64,000 bases of DNA from Actinophytocola sp050699935 (GTDB lineage Bacteria > Actinomycetota > Actinomycetes > Mycobacteriales > Pseudonocardiaceae): assembly GCF_050699935.1 (NCBI RefSeq), contig NZ_JBOHGB010000020.1, positions 4,132 to 68,131 of the forward strand, given 5' to 3'. The stretch's first letter is position 1, and each line of letters begins with the position of its first letter. A program made the position numbers and the translations under genes. The notes beneath the pieces are model-generated. The model was not told where the DNA came from. It saw nothing but the letters and a program-made list of their open reading frames with translations, and did no database searches. Shown here in pieces: positions 16,588 to 24,736 of this stretch.

Positions 16588-17705
16588 CCGTTCGAGACCT
16601 TCCTCCGTTCCGCGCCGACCACGTCGGCAGCCTGCTGCGACCTGCGAAGCTGCTGGCGGCCCGGGAAGATCGCGCGGCCGGCCGGATCTCCGCCGGGCAG
16701 TTGCGCGCCGTCGAGAACGAGGCGATCCGCGACGTGGTGGCGATGCAGGCCGAGGTCGGCCTGCGCTCGGCGACCGACGGCGAGTTCCGTCGCACGTCGT
16801 GGCACATGGACTTCATCTACCGGCTCGGCGGCATCGGCGCGGGCGACGAGTCGATCAAGGTCCGGTTCAAGAACCCGGACGGGGTGATCGAGTTCAGCAC
16901 CGCCGCGCTGCATGTGGACAGTCCGGTCCGGTTGCGGGAGACCATCTTCGCCGACGACTTCACGTTTCTGACGTCGGTCGCCGGGCCGGGCGTCACGCCG
17001 AAGCTGACGATCCCGTCGCCGAGCATGGTCCACTACCGCGGCGGCCCGGCGGCGCTGAACCCGGAGGTGTACGCCGACGAGGACCTGTTCTGGGCGGACC
17101 TGTCCGAGGCGTACGCGCAGCAGATCGCCGCCGTTGCCCGGCTCGGCTGCCGGTACCTGCAGCTGGACGACACGAGCCTCGCGTACCTGAACGACCCCGA
17201 CCAGCGCGCGCAGCTGGCGGCCCGCGGCGACGACGCCGAGCACCAGCACCTGCGCTACATCAAGCAGATCAACACCGCGCTCGCCGGCCGCCCGGACGGG
17301 CTGCGCGTCACCACGCACATGTGCCGCGGCAACTTCCGTTCCTCGTGGGCGGCCGAGGGCGGCTACGACTTCGTGGCGGAGGCGCTGTTCTCCGAGCTGG
17401 CCGTGGACGGCTTCTTCCTGGAGTACGACGACGCCCGGTCGGGCTCGTTCGCACCGCTGCGGTTCGTGCCGGCGGGCAAGCAGGTCGTGCTGGGCCTGAT
17501 CACGACGAAGCGCGGCGCGCTGGAGGACAAGGACGACGTCAAGCGGCGCATCGACGAGGCGGCGCGGTACGTGCCGCTGGAGCAGCTGTGCCTGTCCCCG
17601 CAGTGCGGCTTCTCCTCCACGGCCGAGGGCAACGTGCTCAGCTACGACGAGCAGGTGGCGAAGCTGGCACTGATCGCGGAGGTCGCCGCCGAGGTATGGG
17701 GCTGA
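16584..17705 (+). CDS. MetE C-terminal-like (cobalamin-independent methionine synthase family) protein
   Basis: This 373-residue TIM-barrel protein resembles only the catalytic C-terminal half of MetE, like YxjG/YxjH. It begins FRADHVGSLLRPAKLL. The zinc ligands are kept: His and Cys in THMCRGN, Glu in FFLEYDD and Cys in LSPQCGFSS. The ATG overlaps the pobA stop codon and follows GGAAGGAG. Full MetE is about 750 residues, so this is a stand-alone methyltransferase domain. Its coupling to aromatic-acid genes suggests methyl transfer linked to methoxy-aromatic breakdown, which is an inference. A housekeeping methionine role is the alternative. Confidence 0.85.
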   Translation: MTVRDLPPFRADHVGSLLRPAKLLAAREDRAAGRISAGQLRAVENEAIRDVVAMQAEVGLRSATDGEFRRTSWHMDFIYRLGGIGAGDESIKVRFKNPDGVIEFSTAALHVDSPVRLRETIFADDFTFLTSVAGPGVTPKLTIPSPSMVHYRGGPAALNPEVYADEDLFWADLSEAYAQQIAAVARLGCRYLQLDDTSLAYLNDPDQRAQLAARGDDAEHQHLRYIKQINTALAGRPDGLRVTTHMCRGNFRSSWAAEGGYDFVAEALFSELAVDGFFLEYDDARSGSFAPLRFVPAGKQVVLGLITTKRGALEDKDDVKRRIDEAARYVPLEQLCLSPQCGFSSTAEGNVLSYDEQVAKLALIAEVAAEVWG

Positions 17706-17721
17706 AACTCGCCAGCAAAAG

Positions 17722-17735
17722 CGAACGGTCGTGCT
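17722..17735. promoter_or_regulatory. TetR-family operator candidate, site 1
   Basis: CGAACGGTCGTGCT lies directly before the TetR gene and overlaps a TACTGT -10-like hexamer. Its reverse complement recurs with one mismatch at 18371-18384, before/within the start of the alpha/beta hydrolase gene. Match extends into the flanks (AGCACGAYCGTTCGYTT). Two near-identical half-symmetric sites flanking the regulator gene suggest autoregulation. Confidence 0.5.
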
Positions 17736-17738
17736 ACT

Positions 17739-18329
17739 GTGACGGACGTGAGCAAGGGTGAGGCCACCCGGGAGGTGATCCTGGACGCCGCCGGCGAGCT
17801 GGCCAGGACGGTCGGCTTCGCGGGCATGTCCATCGGCACGCTCGCGGCCAGCACCCGGCTCTCCAAGAGCGGGCTGTACGCGCACTTCAAGTCGAAGGAG
17901 ACGTTGCAGCTCCAGGTTCTCGAGCACGCGAAGGCGCGGTTCCTGCGCGAGGTCGTGGTCCCGGCACTCGCCGCGCCCCGCGGCGAGCCGCGCGTGCGGG
18001 CCTTGTTCGAGAACAAGCTGCGCTGGAACTCCCAGCCTGGCGGGTGCATCTTCGTCGCCGCCGCGAGCGAGCTCGACGACCAGCCGGGCCCGGTGCGCGA
18101 CCGGGTCGTGCGCGACCAGCGCGACTGGCTCGACACGCTCGCCGAGGTATGCCGCACCGGCGTCACCGAAGGGCACTTCCGCGCGGACACCGACCCGGCG
18201 CAGCTCGCGTTCGAGCTGGACGGCGTGATGCTCTGCCACCACACCTGCGAGCGCCTGCTCGACGACAGGACGGCAGGGGGCCGCGCCCGCACGGCGTTCG
18301 AGTCACTGCTCGCCCGACACCGGGCCTGA
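17739..18329 (+). CDS. TetR/AcrR-family transcriptional regulator
   Basis: This 196-residue regulator has an N-terminal helix-turn-helix (MSIGTLAASTRLSKSGLYAHFKSKE) of the TetR_N type and a C-terminal TetR_C_6-like ligand domain. GTG at 17739 is used; GTG at 17748 is equally possible and could be leaderless, given a -10-like TACTGT just before it. It is followed 26 bp later by an alpha/beta hydrolase and probably controls it through the duplicated site. Confidence 0.85.
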   Translation: MTDVSKGEATREVILDAAGELARTVGFAGMSIGTLAASTRLSKSGLYAHFKSKETLQLQVLEHAKARFLREVVVPALAAPRGEPRVRALFENKLRWNSQPGGCIFVAAASELDDQPGPVRDRVVRDQRDWLDTLAEVCRTGVTEGHFRADTDPAQLAFELDGVMLCHHTCERLLDDRTAGGRARTAFESLLARHRA

Positions 18330-18355
18330 TCCACTTCGCTTCTTGGAAGGCAGAC

Positions 18356-19264
18356 ATGTCCACACAAAAAAGCACGATCGTTCGTTTATCTCGTTCGCTC
18401 CGGTTGACCGCCGTCCGCACCGCGTTCGGCACGCTCGAGCGGGTCGCGCCCGACCTCGGTGCCCGCTGGGCCGAGCGGCTCTGGCTGACCGCCCCGCCCT
18501 ATCGGGGCAGACCCGCGGAGCTGGTCCACCCGGGCGAGTCCCACACCGTGCCGGTGGGCGACCGGCACGTGATCAGCCGGGCCTGGGGCACCGGAACCGG
18601 ACCGGTCGTGTACCTGGTGCACGGCTGGGGCGGCAGCGGCGGGCAGCTGCGCGAGTTCGTCGAGCCGCTGGTGGCCGCCGGCCGCCGGGTGGTCACCTTC
18701 GACGCGCTGAGCCACGGCGACTCGGAGTCCGGCGAGCTCGGCCCGCGCCGTGCGACGATCCCCGAGATGGCCGCGGCACTCGAGGCGGTGGTGGCCGCGC
18801 ACGGGCCCGCGCACGCGATCATCGCGCACTCGCTGGGCGCCAACACCACGTTCTACGCGCTGCGCCGCGGGCTGTGGGCGGGCCGGCTGGTGTTCCTCGC
18901 GCCGATGACCCAGCCGATGCCCTACCCGGTCCTGTTCGGCGCGGCACTCGGGTTCGACCACCGGATCCGTACCCGGATGGTGGCGCGGGTGGCCCGTCGG
19001 GTGGGCGTGCCGTGGTCGGCGTTCGACGTGCCGAGCCAGGTGGCCGACATCGCCACGCCACCGCTGCTGACCGTCCACGACCCGAACGACCGGGAGACCC
19101 GGTACGCGGACAGCAGGGCGCTCGCGAAGGCCTGGCCCGGAGCGGAGCTGGCGACGGTGACGGGGCTGGGCCACTGGGGCCTGCTGCGCGACCCGGCGAC
19201 GGTCGAGCGCGCGGTGTCGTTCGTGACCGCCGGCGCGGTCGGTGACCGCGCCGCCGCCAGCTGA
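18356..19264 (+). CDS. Alpha/beta hydrolase
   Basis: This 302-residue alpha/beta-hydrolase fold protein has oxyanion-hole HGWGGSGG, nucleophile elbow AHSLGAN, acid in HDPNDRE and catalytic His in GLGHWGLLRD, so the Ser-Asp-His triad is complete. ATG at 18356 follows GGAAGG. The N-terminal 45 residues are basic and lack a clear signal peptide. An operator-like site falls within the first codons. The substrate is unknown; relatives act as carboxylesterases. Confidence 0.85.
   Translation: MSTQKSTIVRLSRSLRLTAVRTAFGTLERVAPDLGARWAERLWLTAPPYRGRPAELVHPGESHTVPVGDRHVISRAWGTGTGPVVYLVHGWGGSGGQLREFVEPLVAAGRRVVTFDALSHGDSESGELGPRRATIPEMAAALEAVVAAHGPAHAIIAHSLGANTTFYALRRGLWAGRLVFLAPMTQPMPYPVLFGAALGFDHRIRTRMVARVARRVGVPWSAFDVPSQVADIATPPLLTVHDPNDRETRYADSRALAKAWPGAELATVTGLGHWGLLRDPATVERAVSFVTAGAVGDRAAAS
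18371..18384. promoter_or_regulatory. TetR-family operator candidate, site 2
   Basis: AGCACGATCGTTCG is the inverse of site 1 (17722-17735) with one mismatch. It lies 15 bp inside the chosen start of the hydrolase gene. Binding here could block transcript elongation, or the real promoter and start of the hydrolase may lie further downstream. Confidence 0.4.
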
Positions 19265-19269
19265 GCGCT

Positions 19270-19680
19270 GGGTGGAGCCGGCGTGCGTTACCGGCCCCGA
19301 TGTCGTACGCGAGGCGCTCGGCGTCCGCGTTGGTGAGCGAGCCGCCGGCGAGCCACTCATCGAGCAGGTGACCGAGCCGGTCACCGCACCGCGCCGAGGT
19401 GGTGGCGTTCGGGCAGGTCGCAGCGGTCGGAGGAGTGGAGGACCGCGTCGAATGGCGCGATCTCCAGAGTTCGGCGAGCAGCGGGACAGCCCGGGACAGG
19501 TCGGGCACCAGCCGCAGGTCCCGTCCGGTCCGCCTCGAAGCACGGCGACACGCCGACGCCGGCCGCCACCGCCGCCTCGACCCGGTCAGCGGCACCGTCT
19601 TCACCCGCGTGACGCCCGCGTTGTCCACAAAGGACAGATCCAGCATGCGCGCCGGCCGCGCGCAGCTCGTCAACCTTGGT
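19270..19680 (-). pseudogene. Decayed glutamine synthetase N-terminus joined to amidohydrolase C-terminus
   Basis: Read on the minus strand with frame changes, the stretch gives ELRAAG, FVDNAGVTRVKTVPL, VEAAVAAGVGVSPCF and DLRLVPDLSRAVPL. These are N-terminal segments of a glutamine-synthetase-like ligase. They lie in at least two frames with an internal deletion. They are followed by FDAVLHSSDRCDLPERHHLGA and, after another shift, DEWLAGGSLTNADAERLAYD and IGAGNARRL, the C-terminal end of a metal-dependent amidohydrolase. The two families are often neighbours or fused (FluG-like). This is a remnant of both genes with the middle lost. Its right end overlaps the last codons of the isomerase gene. 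No intact copy is in the window. Confidence 0.75.
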
Positions 19681-20416
19681 CGCCGTCGATCCATTCTGGC
19701 CGAAGCCAGCCGAGCAGTGTCGCCGCGTCCTCGGCGAAGGCGGCGGGATCGTCGTCGCGGACGAACTCCAGCAGGGCGTAGCGGGTGCCGGGCAGCTCGC
19801 CGAGCGCGCCCAGCACCGGGCGCCACAGCGACTCACCGGCCGCGAGCGGAAGCCGAGTGCCGGCGTCGTCCCAGCTGAACACGTGCGCGGTGACCGGGCG
19901 CAGCGCCTGGACCGCCGCGAGCGCGGTGGCGGGCCGGTCGCCGACGGGCGGCTGCCAGTACGACCGCACCGCCGGCACCGCGCGCAGAAGCTCCATTGTG
20001 GACTCGAGTGTGTCGGTGAGGGTGTTCGCGTGGTACTCCAGACAGACCTCGACGCCCTCCCCCGCCGCCTGCGCCGCGGCCCGGGCGAGGTCGGCCACCA
20101 CGGCGGCGCGGTCGGGCTCGGCCGCCGAGCCGTGTCGGCCGGCCCAGACCCGGATCCGCGGCGCGCCCAGCGCGACGGCCGTCGCCAGCACGTCCGCGAA
20201 GCCCGGGCCGCCCCGGTAGTACGAGCCGTAGGCGGCGATCTCCAGGCCCGCGTCGGCACACCGCAGCGCGACCTCGCGGGCCACCGGCGGCGACGGCACG
20301 TGCACGTCGCCGCCCCACTCGACCGCGCGCAGGCCCGCGCCCGCCACGAGCGCGACGATCTCCGCGACGCCAAGCCGGCGGAAGGTCACCGACACCAGGC
20401 CGGGCACGACGGTCAT
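19670..20416 (-). CDS. Sugar phosphate isomerase/epimerase family TIM-barrel protein
   Basis: This 248-residue AP-endonuclease-2/xylose-isomerase-like barrel starts VVPGLVSVTFRRLG, with VEWGGDVHVP, IRVWAGRHGS and VCLEYHANTLTDT supplying typical metal ligands (Glu, His) and HVFSWDD near the C-terminus. ATG at 20416 lies 10 bp after the stop of the upstream NAD-dependent enzyme, so the two are co-transcribed. The ribosome-binding site is weak. The last codons run into the decayed glutamine synthetase remnant. The substrate is unknown; an inositol or keto-sugar is typical. Confidence 0.82.
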   Translation of the reverse strand: MTVVPGLVSVTFRRLGVAEIVALVAGAGLRAVEWGGDVHVPSPPVAREVALRCADAGLEIAAYGSYYRGGPGFADVLATAVALGAPRIRVWAGRHGSAAEPDRAAVVADLARAAAQAAGEGVEVCLEYHANTLTDTLESTMELLRAVPAVRSYWQPPVGDRPATALAAVQALRPVTAHVFSWDDAGTRLPLAAGESLWRPVLGALGELPGTRYALLEFVRDDDPAAFAEDAATLLGWLRPEWIDGDQG

Positions 20417-20426
20417 CGGCCCGGCA

Positions 20427-21191
20427 TCAGGCGGTGGGGTCCCGCGGCGCCCAGCCGAGCTCACGCTTCGCCTTCGCCAGGCTCATCGCGCGCTCGCTGG
20501 CGTCGCCGCTGATCGCGTACACGTCGAATCCCCTGCCACGCCGGGCGAGCGCGGCATCGATGGCGGCCGCCACGTCCCGGGCCGACGTCGCGATCGCCCG
20601 CTGCATCGCGGTCCCCCGGCGCGGCCACTCGTCCTCCGCGGTGGGAAAGCACAGCCGCAGGCAGACCGCGTCCATGCCGTACCCGACGGTCGCGGTGCGG
20701 CAGACCTCCTCGCCCAGCCGCTTGGCGAGGCCGTAGAAGTCGCCCGCGTCCGGTGGCGTCGTCTCGTCCGGGTACCGGCCGATCCGCTCGTCGGCGGGTG
20801 GCTCCTGGTCGGGCGGGGGATGGTCGCCGTCGAGCGGGTAGCGGTAGACCGACATGCTGCTCGTGTAGACCAGGTGCGTGACCCCGGCCCGGTGCACGCC
20901 GGTCAGCGTCGCGTACATGCCCGGCACGGCGACGTCGAGGTGCGCCCGCGCGGTGGCCGGGCTCCCCCAGTCCCGTTTGGGCCCCATCGCCAGGTACACC
21001 AGCGAGTCCACGCCCTCGGCGAGCGAGGCGACCAGGTCGACGTCGTGCAGGTCGCCGGCGTGGTAGCGCACCCCGGGCACGGGGCCGGCCGGGGCGGCGA
21101 GGTCGAGCACCCGGATCTCGTGCGCGGCCACGAGGTGTGGCAGCACCATCGCCCCGACGAGCCCGCAGCCGCCGACCACCAGCAGACGCAT
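20427..21191 (-). CDS. NAD-dependent epimerase/dehydratase (extended SDR)
   Basis: This 254-residue protein has nucleotide-binding GGCGLVGAMV at the N-terminus, YTSSMSVYRY with catalytic Ser, and YGLAK holding the Tyr-x-x-x-Lys pair. It is shorter than usual extended SDRs. It forms a leftward operon with the downstream sugar isomerase and the upstream MFS transporter. It is probably a hexose or uronate oxidoreductase; the reaction is not determined. Confidence 0.82.
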   Translation of the reverse strand: MRLLVVGGCGLVGAMVLPHLVAAHEIRVLDLAAPAGPVPGVRYHAGDLHDVDLVASLAEGVDSLVYLAMGPKRDWGSPATARAHLDVAVPGMYATLTGVHRAGVTHLVYTSSMSVYRYPLDGDHPPPDQEPPADERIGRYPDETTPPDAGDFYGLAKRLGEEVCRTATVGYGMDAVCLRLCFPTAEDEWPRRGTAMQRAIATSARDVAAAIDAALARRGRGFDVYAISGDASERAMSLAKAKRELGWAPRDPTA

Positions 21192-21200
21192 TGCGACCCC

Positions 21201-22397
21201 CTAAGCCACCACGTGCGCGTCCCGACCGGCGCGCCACCCGACGACAGTGTGCACGGCCGCCACCACGGCGAGAACCGCGAGCGGGACCCGCCAACCACCG
21301 GTGGCGTCGTGCAGCGCGCCGACCGCCACCGGCCCGGTCGCGGCGAACAGATAGCCGATGGACTGCCCCATCCCGGCCAGCGACGCCGACGAGCGAGAGT
21401 CGGCCGCACGCAGGCTGAAGAAGGCGAGTGCGAGGAAGAACAGCGTCCCCATGCCGACACCGGTGACCACCGCCCACAGCAGCGGCAGCCCCGGCGCGAT
21501 CAGCAGGCCGAGATACCCGAACATCGCGAGCAGCGCCCCACCGGCCGCGACCGGACGCTGGTCGGCCAGCTTGGGCAGCAGCAACGGCACGGCGCCGCTC
21601 ATCACCACGCCGAGGATCTGGTACACGAACAGCATCCAGCCGGCGTACTCCTCACTCGCGCCGGTGCTCACCACGATCGACGGGAACCAGGCGAGCATGG
21701 TGTAGAAGCCGCACGCGGACAGCGCCATGAACGCCGAGACCTCCCAGGCGAGCGGCGATCGCCAGGGCGCGCGGGGCCGGCGGGTGTCGAGCCCCGGCTC
21801 GACCGCCTGATCCCGGTCCGGGCGGCGCAGCTGCGGTGTCCACGCGGCGAGCGCGATGAGCGCGAACCCCGCCCAGATGCCGAGCGAGGTACGCCAGCCG
21901 CCGGGCAGCACGCCGGCCAGCGGCACCGCCACGCCGGCCGCGGTCGACGCGACCACCCCGATCACCGCGGTGTAGACGCCGGTGACCGCACCGATGCGGT
22001 CGGGGAAGTCACGCTTGATCATGCTCGGCAGCAGCACGTTGGCCACGGCGATCGCGGCACCCAGCAGGACCGTGCCGACCCACAGCAGCCCGACGACCGG
22101 CAGCGACCGCAGCACGATGCCGGTCGCCAGGGCGGCCATGGCGAGCCACAGCATCAGGTCGATGCCGAAGCGCCGGGCCAGCCGCGGCACCTGCGGCGAG
22201 ACGGCCGAGAAGGTGAGCAGGGGCAGCGTGCCGATGAACCCGGCCTCGCCCGCGGTCAGGCCGATGTCCCGGCGGATCGTGTCCAGCAGCGGGCCCACCG
22301 AGGTGAGCGCCCCGCGCATGTTGGCCGCGACCAACAGGAAGCCGACGACGAGCAGGCCCATCGACAGTCCCGCCCGCCGCTCCTTAGCCGTCCTCAC
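21201..22397 (-). CDS. MFS transporter, CynX/NimT family
   Basis: This 398-residue protein has about 12 hydrophobic helices. Features of the cyanate/nitroimidazole (CynX) group include FLLVAANMRGALTSVGPLL near the N-terminus and a central basic loop (about residues 190-215) dividing two six-helix halves. A GTG start at 22397 is used. It is separated from the divergent phosphatase gene by about 90 bp and is the first gene of the leftward set with the epimerase and isomerase. It is likely an efflux or small-anion carrier. Confidence 0.87.
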   Translation of the reverse strand: MRTAKERRAGLSMGLLVVGFLLVAANMRGALTSVGPLLDTIRRDIGLTAGEAGFIGTLPLLTFSAVSPQVPRLARRFGIDLMLWLAMAALATGIVLRSLPVVGLLWVGTVLLGAAIAVANVLLPSMIKRDFPDRIGAVTGVYTAVIGVVASTAAGVAVPLAGVLPGGWRTSLGIWAGFALIALAAWTPQLRRPDRDQAVEPGLDTRRPRAPWRSPLAWEVSAFMALSACGFYTMLAWFPSIVVSTGASEEYAGWMLFVYQILGVVMSGAVPLLLPKLADQRPVAAGGALLAMFGYLGLLIAPGLPLLWAVVTGVGMGTLFFLALAFFSLRAADSRSSASLAGMGQSIGYLFAATGPVAVGALHDATGGWRVPLAVLAVVAAVHTVVGWRAGRDAHVVA

Positions 22398-22486
22398 GAC
22401 CGTTCACCTCGCCACGGTGTCACACGCTCCGAGCCAAATTCCACCTGTATGGGTGACGCCACGTGGACGTCTGCTGGAATGGGGTC

Positions 22487-23260
22487 GTGGCCTGGATTGA
22501 TCTCGAGCATGCTGTCAACGCGCGCGATCTCGGTGACCTGCCTACCGAGAACGGCGTCCGAACCCTGCCGCGGCGGCTCGTCCGCGCCGACAACCTGCAG
22601 GACCTCTCCCCCGCCGACATCATTCGTCTGGTCGACGAGATCGGCGTGACCACGGTGGTCGACCTGCGCAGTACGAACGAGCTCAAGCAGGAGGGCCCGG
22701 GACCGCTGACCACGGTCGACGCGGTACGGCACGTGCACCTGTCGGTCATCCCGGAGAGCCTCGGCAACACCGACGCGTCCAGCGAGGCGCTCGCGGTGAA
22801 CCGGCGCCGCGCGGCCGAGCGCGATCCGTCCGACCTGATGCGCTCGTTCTACCTCGGCTACCTCGAGGACCGGCCGGAGAACATCGTCGGCGCGCTGCGC
22901 ACGGTGGCGAGTGCGCCCGGGACCGCGCTGGTGCACTGCGCGGCGGGCAAGGACCGTACCGGCGTGGTCGTCGCGATGGCGCTCACCGTGGCCGGCGTGC
23001 CGCGCGAGGTCGTGGTCGACGACTACGTGGCGACCGGCGAGCGGATCGAGCTCATCCTGGACCGGCTGCGCGGCTCGCCCACCTATGCCGACGACATCGA
23101 CAGGCTGCCGGCCGAGGAGCACCGGCCGCGGGCGGACACCATGCACGGCTTCCTCGAACGGCTCGACGCCGATCACGGCGGGGTGCTCGGCTGGCTGGCC
23201 GGGCACGGCTTCGGCGCGGAGGATGTCTGGCGGTTGCGCGACAAGTTGCTGGAGGCGTGA
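22487..23260 (+). CDS. Tyrosine-protein phosphatase (DSP/Y_phosphatase3 family)
   Basis: This 257-residue phosphatase has the P-loop VHCAAGKDRTG (Cys-x5-Arg) near residue 150, and family motifs NARDLGDLPT and TTVVDLRSTNEL. It probably dephosphorylates phosphotyrosine or phosphoinositide in the cytoplasm. GTG at 22487, giving MAWIDLEHAVNARDLG, fits the family N-terminus; a GTG at 22463 is in frame. It is joined to the next SDR gene without a gap. Confidence 0.88.
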   Translation: MAWIDLEHAVNARDLGDLPTENGVRTLPRRLVRADNLQDLSPADIIRLVDEIGVTTVVDLRSTNELKQEGPGPLTTVDAVRHVHLSVIPESLGNTDASSEALAVNRRRAAERDPSDLMRSFYLGYLEDRPENIVGALRTVASAPGTALVHCAAGKDRTGVVVAMALTVAGVPREVVVDDYVATGERIELILDRLRGSPTYADDIDRLPAEEHRPRADTMHGFLERLDADHGGVLGWLAGHGFGAEDVWRLRDKLLEA

Positions 23261-23950
23261 ATGGGACGGTCGGTACTGGTCACCGGGGGTACCGGTGGGC
23301 TCGGGGCCGCGGTCACGACGGCGTTCCTGGACACCGGGTGGCGCGTGGTCGTGCCGTGGATCGTCGAGGAGGAGCTGTCCCGGCTGCCGGAGCGGGACGG
23401 GCTCGTGCTGGTCAAGGCGGACCTGTTCGACGTGGCGTCGGCCCGCGACTGCGCGACGGTCGCGTCGTCCGATGTGGACAGCCCGCTGCGCGCGGTGGTG
23501 AACCTGGTCGGCGGCTTCGCGGCGGGCGGGCGGGTGCACGAGACGCCGGTCGAGGAGTTCGAGGAGCAGCTGCGGCTGAACCTGCGCGCCACGTACCTCA
23601 CCTGCCAGCACACGCTCCCGCACCTGACCGCGGCCGGCGGCGGGTCGATCGTGTGCATGTCGAGCCGCTCGGCCCTGCACCCGTTCGCGGGCGCGGCCGG
23701 GTACGTCACGTCGAAGGCCGCGGTGCTGGCGTTCGTCGCGGCGCTGGACGCCGAGTACGCCGACGCGGGCGTGCGGGTCAACGCGGTGCTGCCGGGCATG
23801 ATCGACACACCGGCCAACCGCGCGGCGATGCCCGACTCGGACCGCGAGGGCTGGGTGGCCCCGGCCGACATCGCCCGCACGATCCTGTTCCTGTCGAGCG
23901 ACGAGGCCTCCACCATCAGCGGCGCCCAGGTCCCCGTACACCGCGCCTGA
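23261..23950 (+). CDS. SDR family oxidoreductase
   Basis: This 229-residue classical short-chain dehydrogenase has cofactor motif TGGTGGLG (residues 8-15), Ser in MSSRSALHP and catalytic YVTSK. The start codon directly follows the phosphatase stop. The C-terminus (SSDEASTISGAQVPVHRA) is standard. The substrate is unknown. Confidence 0.88.
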   Translation: MGRSVLVTGGTGGLGAAVTTAFLDTGWRVVVPWIVEEELSRLPERDGLVLVKADLFDVASARDCATVASSDVDSPLRAVVNLVGGFAAGGRVHETPVEEFEEQLRLNLRATYLTCQHTLPHLTAAGGGSIVCMSSRSALHPFAGAAGYVTSKAAVLAFVAALDAEYADAGVRVNAVLPGMIDTPANRAAMPDSDREGWVAPADIARTILFLSSDEASTISGAQVPVHRA

Positions 23951-24014
23951 CCCGCGAGTCCAACACTCCGAACCCGCGAGTCCAACGCTCCGAACCCGCG
24001 AGTCCAACACTCGG
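23951..24014 (+). repeat. Repeat array R2, three direct units
   Basis: Three copies of a 22-bp unit follow one another (GCGAGTCCAACACTCCGAAC with single-base variants, AACGCT in the second). They fill the space between the SDR and methyltransferase genes. The unit is the reverse complement of the right-hand units at 12186-12366. There are no unique spacers, so this is not a CRISPR. Confidence 0.85.
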
Positions 24015-24033
24015 GCGGCCTAGGATCGGCCGA

Positions 24034-24729
24034 GTGCCTGATCGAGGGATCTTCGCCGAGCACGCCGACACCTACGCGTCGGTCTCCGAGCACAGCGGGC
24101 CCAACGTCCACTACGACCGCCCGGCGATCCTGCGCCTGGCCGGCGACCTCGCGGGCAGGCGCGTGCTGGAGCTCGGGTGTGCGGCCGGGGTGCTCACGGC
24201 GCAGCTGGTCGAGCGGGGCGCGGACGTGCTCGCACTGGACCGGGAGCCACGGATGGTCGAGCTGGCCCGGCAGCGGCTGGGCGGGCGGGCCCGCGTCGAG
24301 GTGGCCGATCTCGAGCGGCCGCTGGACCTCGTGCCCACCGGCGGCGTCGACGTGGTCGTGGCCTCGCTGGTGCTGCACTTCCTCGAGGACTGGGCACCCG
24401 TGCTCGGCGAGCTGCACCGCTGCCTGGTGCCCGGCGGCGTGCTCGTCTTCTCCGTGCACCACCCGATCACCGGCTGGCTGCTCTCCGACCGCGCCGACTA
24501 CCACCGCACCGAGCTGATCAGCGAGGACTGGAACTGGGGCGCCCGGCGGGTCACCGCGCGGATGTACCGGCGGCCGTTGTCGGCGATCTTCGGCCAGCTG
24601 CGCGCGGCCGGCTTCACCGTGGACGTCGTCGACGAGCCACGACCACAGCCGGACGCGGACGTCGACCCGGAGCTGTTCGAGATCCTCGACACCAAGCCGG
24701 TGTTCCTCTTCGTGCGCGCCCTGCGGTGA
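24034..24729 (+). CDS. Class I SAM-dependent methyltransferase
   Basis: This 231-residue Methyltransf_11 protein has motif I VLELGCAAGVLTAQL, an acidic LALDREPRMVELAR (motif II) and FLEDWAPVLGELHRCLVPGG (post-III). GTG at 24034 is the first start after repeat R2; the frame upstream only reads the repeat. The substrate is unknown. Confidence 0.85.
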   Translation: MPDRGIFAEHADTYASVSEHSGPNVHYDRPAILRLAGDLAGRRVLELGCAAGVLTAQLVERGADVLALDREPRMVELARQRLGGRARVEVADLERPLDLVPTGGVDVVVASLVLHFLEDWAPVLGELHRCLVPGGVLVFSVHHPITGWLLSDRADYHRTELISEDWNWGARRVTARMYRRPLSAIFGQLRAAGFTVDVVDEPRPQPDADVDPELFEILDTKPVFLFVRALR

Positions 24730-24736
24730 GCCTGGC

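Noticed and set aside
23951..24014. CRISPR-like array
   Set aside because: The 22-bp units are directly adjacent with no unique spacers, and no cas genes are present.
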